In this document: piece by piece, positions 13,539 through 17,449 of the stretch
Numbering within the stretch: the stretch's first letter is position 1
How the letters are laid out: each line of letters begins with the position of its first letter
NCBI GenBank assembly: GCA_039180415.1
Contig: JBCDDH010000075.1
Span: 1-17,449, forward strand
DNA from: CAZIXN01 sp039180415
Lineage (GTDB): Bacteria > Planctomycetota > Phycisphaerae > Phycisphaerales > Phycisphaeraceae
Reading direction: 5' to 3'
Length of the DNA stretch: 17,449 nucleotides
Made by a program: the position numbers and the translations under genes
The notes under the pieces: model-generated
Databases searched by the model: none
Told to the model about the DNA's origin: nothing
The model's input: only the letters and a program-made list of their open reading frames with translations

Positions 13539-15550
13539 CAACGGCGCTCCCCGATCCGACCGTCCGCGCCGCGGTGCGTGCCTTGTGGCGGCGTTGGCGG
13601 ACGACGCCTTGGCGAGACCGCCTCCGCGGCCGTCTCACCGCCCGGTTTGACACCAGCGCCCGCCTCGCGGACTCGGCGTTGTCGCCGCCGACCCGCGAGT
13701 TAATCCGCGAGGTGATCCGACGCACCCGGCTGCGCCCGGGCGAAAAATCCGCGGTGGCCGACGAACTGCTCGCTCATTTCCACGACGGCGTCGGAGCGGG
13801 CACCGAGGAGCAGGAACTCCGATCAAAGTTTGGTCACCCCGCGACCGCGGCTCGACTGATCCGTCGGGCCAAGCGGCGCTGCCGATCCAGGCTCTGGCAC
13901 GCTTGGCGGGCGGCGTGGTGGTCGACCGTGTTTCTCTTGGCGGCGTATACGGCCTACGGCGTCGCGGTGTTTACCGGCCGGCCCAATATCCAAACGAACT
14001 ACCACGCGCTGCTTTACCCGCCCCCGACCCAACCGCAGGAGCAGTGGGCGCTGCCGCGTTACGAAGCGGCGTTGGCCGCACTTGACCTCGACGAGGTGAT
14101 CGAACGCCGCACGATCCGACAAGACACCAACGATCCCATCGAACGTCTGTACTGGGACTACGGCGGAGCCGGCTATAGCGTCGAAGAGATAACCATTCCG
14201 ATCACGCGTGAACAATGGCTGTATCGCACGCTCTACAACGATCAGGCCGATCCGTTTGCCATACTCGCCGGTTATTTCAACGAATACACTGATGCGTTCG
14301 AGCAGATCCGAGCCGCTGCCGCTCTACCCACGCTCGGCCCGTTACCCGCAGACCGAGACTTCGGCCATTACCACACCCCCGGCGACCCGGCGCATCCACT
14401 GATCGGCGCGGGGCTGCTTTCGCATTCATCGAATGACCCCCGTGTTGACGTTGCGGGCGAGATCGAAACATTACTGGTGGTCGACGCGGAAGTCGCGGCG
14501 CGACAGGGCGACGGGCCGCGGGCGGTCGCAAGTCTTGAAGCCTTGATGAGCCTGGACGACCAACTCGCGGAGCTGCCGGTGCGCGAGTCTTATCTGGGAT
14601 CGATCCGCCTACGCACCAGCGTCACAGGCACGCTGGGGGACCTCTTGGCAACCCGCCCCGAAACTTTTGGCGACAGCGATTTGCGACGCCTGGCCGAGCG
14701 CCTCGCGGAACAAAACGGCCGAGCAACCCTCGAACAGTACGCCGAAGTAAGCCGGATCGCATTTCTTGATCTGCTCCAACGCGTCTACACCGACGACGGC
14801 GAAGGGGACGGCCGGATGACGATCGACGGCCTGCGTCTGCTCTTCGAGATCGAACAGCCGGCTTTCAATCTGCTTGAAAACCCGGAGGCGGTCGCGCAAA
14901 CCACGCTGTCGCCGGGACTGGTGCTGATCGCTCAGTCGCGGCGAGACGCGGAGGAACGCTTCGAAGCCGCGCTCGCTCAGATCCGGCAGCAGTGGGACGA
15001 ATCGCTGACCGAACACGTCGATCGCGTGACCTCCGTGCCCCGCCGATCCAAAACGTGGCGCAGACATTGGGAAGGCCTCCGGTTCGCGGCCGTGGATACC
15101 GTCGCGCACCGCTCACGAATGAGTGGATTGCTTGCGATCGAACAAGACATCCGCCGGGACGCGGTGCTGGTGGGCATCGCCCTGGAGTTGTACCGCCGGG
15201 CGGAGGGGCAGTGGCCAGAATCACTCGACGCGTTAGTGCCGAGCTACCTGCCGGCCATCCCGGACGACCCTTTCGCCGATGCGCCGATGCGCTACCTCGT
15301 CCACGATGGACGTCCCCGGGTCTACAGCGTCGGACCAGACGGCGACGACGACGGGGGGCGGGCGGCGGCGCGACCGCCCGGCGGCGTCCCGACGGTCACC
15401 CAATCCGTTCGACGCCACCGCCTCGTTGACGGCCAACCCGGGTTTCCCGACCACGACTGGGTGCTCTTTCCGCTGGCGCATCGACTCCACCTGCCGGACA
15501 GGACGCCGAGAGTCCGGGCGAGCAACTCAGTAAACTTAAATCCATGGTGA
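13535..15550 (+). CDS. Large single-TM protein with HAAS-like N-terminus and pseudopilin-like C-terminus
   Basis: A 671-aa protein. The N-terminal cytoplasmic region has an Arg-rich start and then a HAAS/DUF1700-like helical domain (about 52-112: ELIREVIRRTR, VADELLAHFHDG, SKFGHPATAARLIRRAK), a domain commonly encoded next to PadR regulators. One TM helix follows at about 127-147. The long extracytoplasmic part (about 150-530) has no motif I recognise. The C-terminal region (about 540-600) resembles the globular end of type II secretion pseudopilins: ALELYRRAEGQWPESLDALVP, IPDDPFADAPMRYLV, VYSVGPDGDDDGG. The last part (after about 600) is basic and low in order. The GTG start 13535 overlaps the padR stop and has AGGGAGG six bases upstream; an in-frame ATG at 13472 inside padR is less likely. 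Function unknown; an envelope sensing role is only a guess. Confidence 0.8.
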   Translation: MTTALPDPTVRAAVRALWRRWRTTPWRDRLRGRLTARFDTSARLADSALSPPTRELIREVIRRTRLRPGEKSAVADELLAHFHDGVGAGTEEQELRSKFGHPATAARLIRRAKRRCRSRLWHAWRAAWWSTVFLLAAYTAYGVAVFTGRPNIQTNYHALLYPPPTQPQEQWALPRYEAALAALDLDEVIERRTIRQDTNDPIERLYWDYGGAGYSVEEITIPITREQWLYRTLYNDQADPFAILAGYFNEYTDAFEQIRAAAALPTLGPLPADRDFGHYHTPGDPAHPLIGAGLLSHSSNDPRVDVAGEIETLLVVDAEVAARQGDGPRAVASLEALMSLDDQLAELPVRESYLGSIRLRTSVTGTLGDLLATRPETFGDSDLRRLAERLAEQNGRATLEQYAEVSRIAFLDLLQRVYTDDGEGDGRMTIDGLRLLFEIEQPAFNLLENPEAVAQTTLSPGLVLIAQSRRDAEERFEAALAQIRQQWDESLTEHVDRVTSVPRRSKTWRRHWEGLRFAAVDTVAHRSRMSGLLAIEQDIRRDAVLVGIALELYRRAEGQWPESLDALVPSYLPAIPDDPFADAPMRYLVHDGRPRVYSVGPDGDDDGGRAAARPPGGVPTVTQSVRRHRLVDGQPGFPDHDWVLFPLAHRLHLPDRTPRVRASNSVNLNPW

Positions 15551-15957
15551 TGAGCCGTAAAATCGGTTGGTGGTTTGTGGCGGGAAGTGTCGCGTTCGGC
15601 CTGGCCGGCTGCACGCAACGCACCGTGACGGTGACTTCCGAACCCAAGGGGGCCTTGGTCTGGCTCAACGACCGCGAGATCGGCCGGACCCCGGTAACGG
15701 TGCCGTTCACGTTCTACGGCACGTACGATGTCCGGCTCGAAGCCGAGGGCCGCGAGCCGCTTTGGACCACCGCGGAAGCCAAGCCGCCGTGGTGGGAGCA
15801 TGCGCCGATCGATCTGATGGGCGAGGCGTTAGGCGGTGAGGTGGCGCTCGAATGGCACTTCGTGCTCCCCAACGCGAAGCCGACCGACGACGCCGCAACC
15901 GACCGGCTGATCGACCACGCCCGGCAGATGCGGGCCCGCCTCGAAGCCGATCCCTGA
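15544..15957 (+). CDS. PEGA-domain lipoprotein
   Basis: A 137-aa exported lipoprotein. A basic N-terminus and hydrophobic stretch end in the lipobox LAGC (20-23), so C23 should be lipidated. A PEGA-type beta domain follows (about 27-68), shown by VTSEPKGALVWLNDREIGRTPVT and then FYGTYDVRLEAEG. The C-terminal half has a Trp-rich segment (PPWWEHAPID) and a helical tail. PEGA domains are common in planctomycete surface proteins and are thought to bind other envelope components. The ATG at 15544 overlaps the end of the previous gene by seven bases; an ATG at 15550 overlaps its stop as TGATG and may be the true start (two residues shorter). Either way it is coupled to the upstream gene. Confidence 0.85.
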   Translation: MVMSRKIGWWFVAGSVAFGLAGCTQRTVTVTSEPKGALVWLNDREIGRTPVTVPFTFYGTYDVRLEAEGREPLWTTAEAKPPWWEHAPIDLMGEALGGEVALEWHFVLPNAKPTDDAATDRLIDHARQMRARLEADP

Positions 15958-15978
15958 TTCCAATTCCGGGGCCGTTGC

Positions 15979-16389
15979 ATGCCACACGAACCTATTCAAT
16001 TCGGTCCGCGGCGCGGCGAACCCAACGAAGCCGAGCTGCCTGTCGACGCCGACCGTACGCCGCCCGCGAAGATCGACGTGGATCGTGAGCGGGCGGTCAC
16101 GCTCACCTGGCTCGACGGAACGACCTCGGTGCTTCCCGTGCCGTTGCTGCGTCGGATGTCGCCCTCCGCCGAGGCGAAAGCTTGGCGTGAGGAGCAGGCG
16201 AACAACCCGCTGGCCGTGATGACGGCGCAGGCCGCCGCGACGATGAGCGGCGGGGCATCGCTGCGGATCGAAAACGCGGAGTTGGTGGGGAAGTACGCCA
16301 TCCGGTTGGTGTTCAGCGACCGGCACAGCTCCGGGCTGTACACCTGGGATTATTTGCGGACCCTCGCGTCGCGCGAAGCCACGACCTGA
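15979..16389 (+). CDS. DUF971 (gamma-butyrobetaine hydroxylase-like N-terminal) domain protein
   Basis: A 136-aa soluble protein whose residues of about 30-130 match the DUF971/GBBH-like_N fold. Visible family signatures are LTWLDGTTSVLPVPLLRRMSPSAEA early and YAIRLVFSDRHSSGLYTWDYLRTL at the end. The first 28 residues are a variable charged leader. Bacterial DUF971 proteins occur alone or fused to Mrp/ApbC-type Fe-S carriers, and a role in Fe-S or metal metabolism has been suggested; nothing in this protein shows catalysis. The start ATG 15979 is 21 bases after the PEGA lipoprotein stop, so it is probably the last gene of the padR operon. No Shine-Dalgarno is clear. Confidence 0.85.
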   Translation: MPHEPIQFGPRRGEPNEAELPVDADRTPPAKIDVDRERAVTLTWLDGTTSVLPVPLLRRMSPSAEAKAWREEQANNPLAVMTAQAAATMSGGASLRIENAELVGKYAIRLVFSDRHSSGLYTWDYLRTLASREATT

Positions 16390-16635
16390 GCGAGCGCGGT
16401 CGGGTGCGTGTTGCCGCTTGATTCGCTAGGTTATTCAAGGCTTTCTGCCCGCCCAGTCGATTTCTTTTGGTGCACGCTGCACGCTTTGGACGTTTCGCTG
16501 TTTTTTCTAACGCAACCCTCACGCATGCGCGTTTGAACAGGATTAGCTTGCTCTCGTCGTTGAGATGTTCTCGATGACTTTTTCGCCGGCCTGCTACGGA
16601 ACCGCCGGCAAAGCCCCTCGAAGGAGACCACCGAG
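16390..16635 (+). promoter_or_regulatory. Leader and presumed promoter region of the porin gene
   Basis: A 246-base gap with lower GC than its neighbours and no coding pattern. It holds the palindrome GTGCA-CGC-TGCAC (16470-16482), a T6 run (about 16500), an imperfect dyad centred on GAGATGTTCTC (16556-16578) and a GCCGGC/GCCGGC hairpin (16585-16609) in the likely 5' leader. The Shine-Dalgarno AAGGAG is at 16621-16626. No -35/-10 pair is convincing. Confidence 0.4.
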
Positions 16636-17449
16636 ATGGTCAAGAGAAGACTGACTGGTTTGGTCGCGGGTTCGCTGGCATGCGGTATGGCCGGCTCTGC
16701 GATCGCCAACGACGAAGTCGCCCAGCTGCGCGAGGAACTCGCGTCGATGCGGGCCGAGCTGGCCCAGGTGAAGGCCCAGACCGGCGCGTCCTGGATGGAC
16801 GAAGCCCGCGAAGCCGAGCTGCGGGCCATGGTCGAGGACGTGATCGCCGACGCCTCCACCCGCACCGCGTTCCAGGACGGCGGGCTCAGCGCCGGGCACG
16901 ACGGCAAGTTCTTCCTCGAAGGCGGCGGCTTCCGCATGAACGTCAGCGGCCAGATCCAGGTCCGCGGCGTGCTCAACACCAGCGACGACCGCGACGGCGA
17001 CGAAGAGGTGCTCGACGGCATCGAAGTCCGCCGTGCGAAGGTCACGCTCGACGGCAACATCGTCGATCCGAAGATCGGCTACTTCGTAACGTTCTCAAGC
17101 GACGACTCCGACGGCAACACCTTCCTCGAAGACGTCGGCATTTCTTACAAGTACGACAGCGGCATCGTTGTGACCGCCGGCCGCTTCAAGCTGCCCTTCC
17201 TCCGCGAAGAGCTGATCTCCTCCAAGCGTCAGATCGCCGTCGATCGCGGCGTGAGCACCGAGTTCTTCACGCTCAACCGTGCGGACCTCGTCCAGGTCGA
17301 GGTGCCGCTCAGCGTCATCAGCGAAGAGCACGGCGACAAGGCCAAACTCTTCCTCGCCTACAGCGACGGTGGCGATAGCTTCTCAACCGAAGCGCTCGAC
17401 GACACCGTCGACTACGCCTTTCACCTTGCCGTCGACGCGGGCGGTGAAG
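16636..17449 (+). CDS. Phosphate-selective-type (OprP/OprO family) outer-membrane porin, 5' part
   Basis: The N-terminal 271 codons of an outer-membrane beta-barrel porin; the frame is open to the window edge, so the gene is truncated there. The start ATG 16636 has AAGGAG nine bases upstream. A Sec signal peptide (MVKRRLTGLVAGSLACGMAG, cleaved after about AIA at 24) is followed by a short coiled coil (about 27-50: VAQLREELASMRAELAQVKA). A second helical stretch comes next, and then the barrel begins at about 90 with FFLEGGGFRMNVSGQIQVRG. Typical family features are EVRRAKVTLDGNIVDPKIGYFVTF, VTAGRFKLPFLREEL and VDRGVSTEFF, seen in OprO/OprP-like porins. The periplasmic coiled coil is common in planctomycete porins and may attach to the cell wall. 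Substrate preference cannot be told from this part. Confidence 0.88.
   Translation, partial: MVKRRLTGLVAGSLACGMAGSAIANDEVAQLREELASMRAELAQVKAQTGASWMDEAREAELRAMVEDVIADASTRTAFQDGGLSAGHDGKFFLEGGGFRMNVSGQIQVRGVLNTSDDRDGDEEVLDGIEVRRAKVTLDGNIVDPKIGYFVTFSSDDSDGNTFLEDVGISYKYDSGIVVTAGRFKLPFLREELISSKRQIAVDRGVSTEFFTLNRADLVQVEVPLSVISEEHGDKAKLFLAYSDGGDSFSTEALDDTVDYAFHLAVDAGGE

Noticed and set aside
16470..16505. GTGCA-CGC-TGCAC plus T6 as a terminator for the DUF971 gene
   Set aside because: The stem is only five pairs and the T-run lies about 17 bases past it, too far for intrinsic termination.

Overview
This is a GC-rich bacterial window. Its gene content points to a planctomycete, most likely of the Phycisphaerae type: an alternative complex III operon, a PadR-controlled HAAS-domain membrane protein with a pseudopilin-like tail, a PEGA lipoprotein, a DUF971 protein and an outer-membrane porin. 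The lineage is inferred from gene families and protein style; no rRNA or other phylogenetic marker is present.

Layout. (1) 135-2027, minus strand: recQ, a complete RecQ helicase. (2) 2172-2639: a PTS EIIA (PtsN-type) protein, divergent from recQ. (3) 2793-3230: a small four-helix membrane protein of unknown function. (4) 3498-13000: the core of the window, actABCDEF plus an 87-aa membrane protein, closed by a clear intrinsic terminator at 13053-13082. (5) 13119-16389: a second operon with a good sigma70-like promoter overlapped by a dyad operator. It encodes a PadR regulator, a large HAAS/single-TM/pseudopilin-like protein, a PEGA lipoprotein and a DUF971 protein. (6) 16636 to the end: a phosphate-selective-type porin, cut off by the window edge.

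How the genes work together. ActA (pentaheme cytochrome), ActB (molybdopterin-oxidoreductase-like domain fused to an Fe-S domain), ActC and ActF (NrfD-like membrane subunits), ActD (DUF3341) and ActE (monoheme cytochrome) form a quinol:electron acceptor oxidoreductase that replaces the bc1 complex. No terminal oxidase, SCO or assembly gene follows, so the electron acceptor must be encoded elsewhere. The PadR operon looks autoregulated and envelope-related.

The least ordinary features are: His/Asp-rich extensions on three ACIII subunits (ActB C-terminus, ActC C-terminus, ActF internal loop); period-7 AAATCCC/GGGATTT elements in both gaps flanking actB, in opposite orientations; hairpins at the actB/actC and actF/orf87 junctions; start regions without Shine-Dalgarno that share CCGAACC in the act operon; and the unusual domain fusion in the PadR operon. 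I found no CRISPR array, tRNA, rRNA, transposase or other sign of a mobile element.
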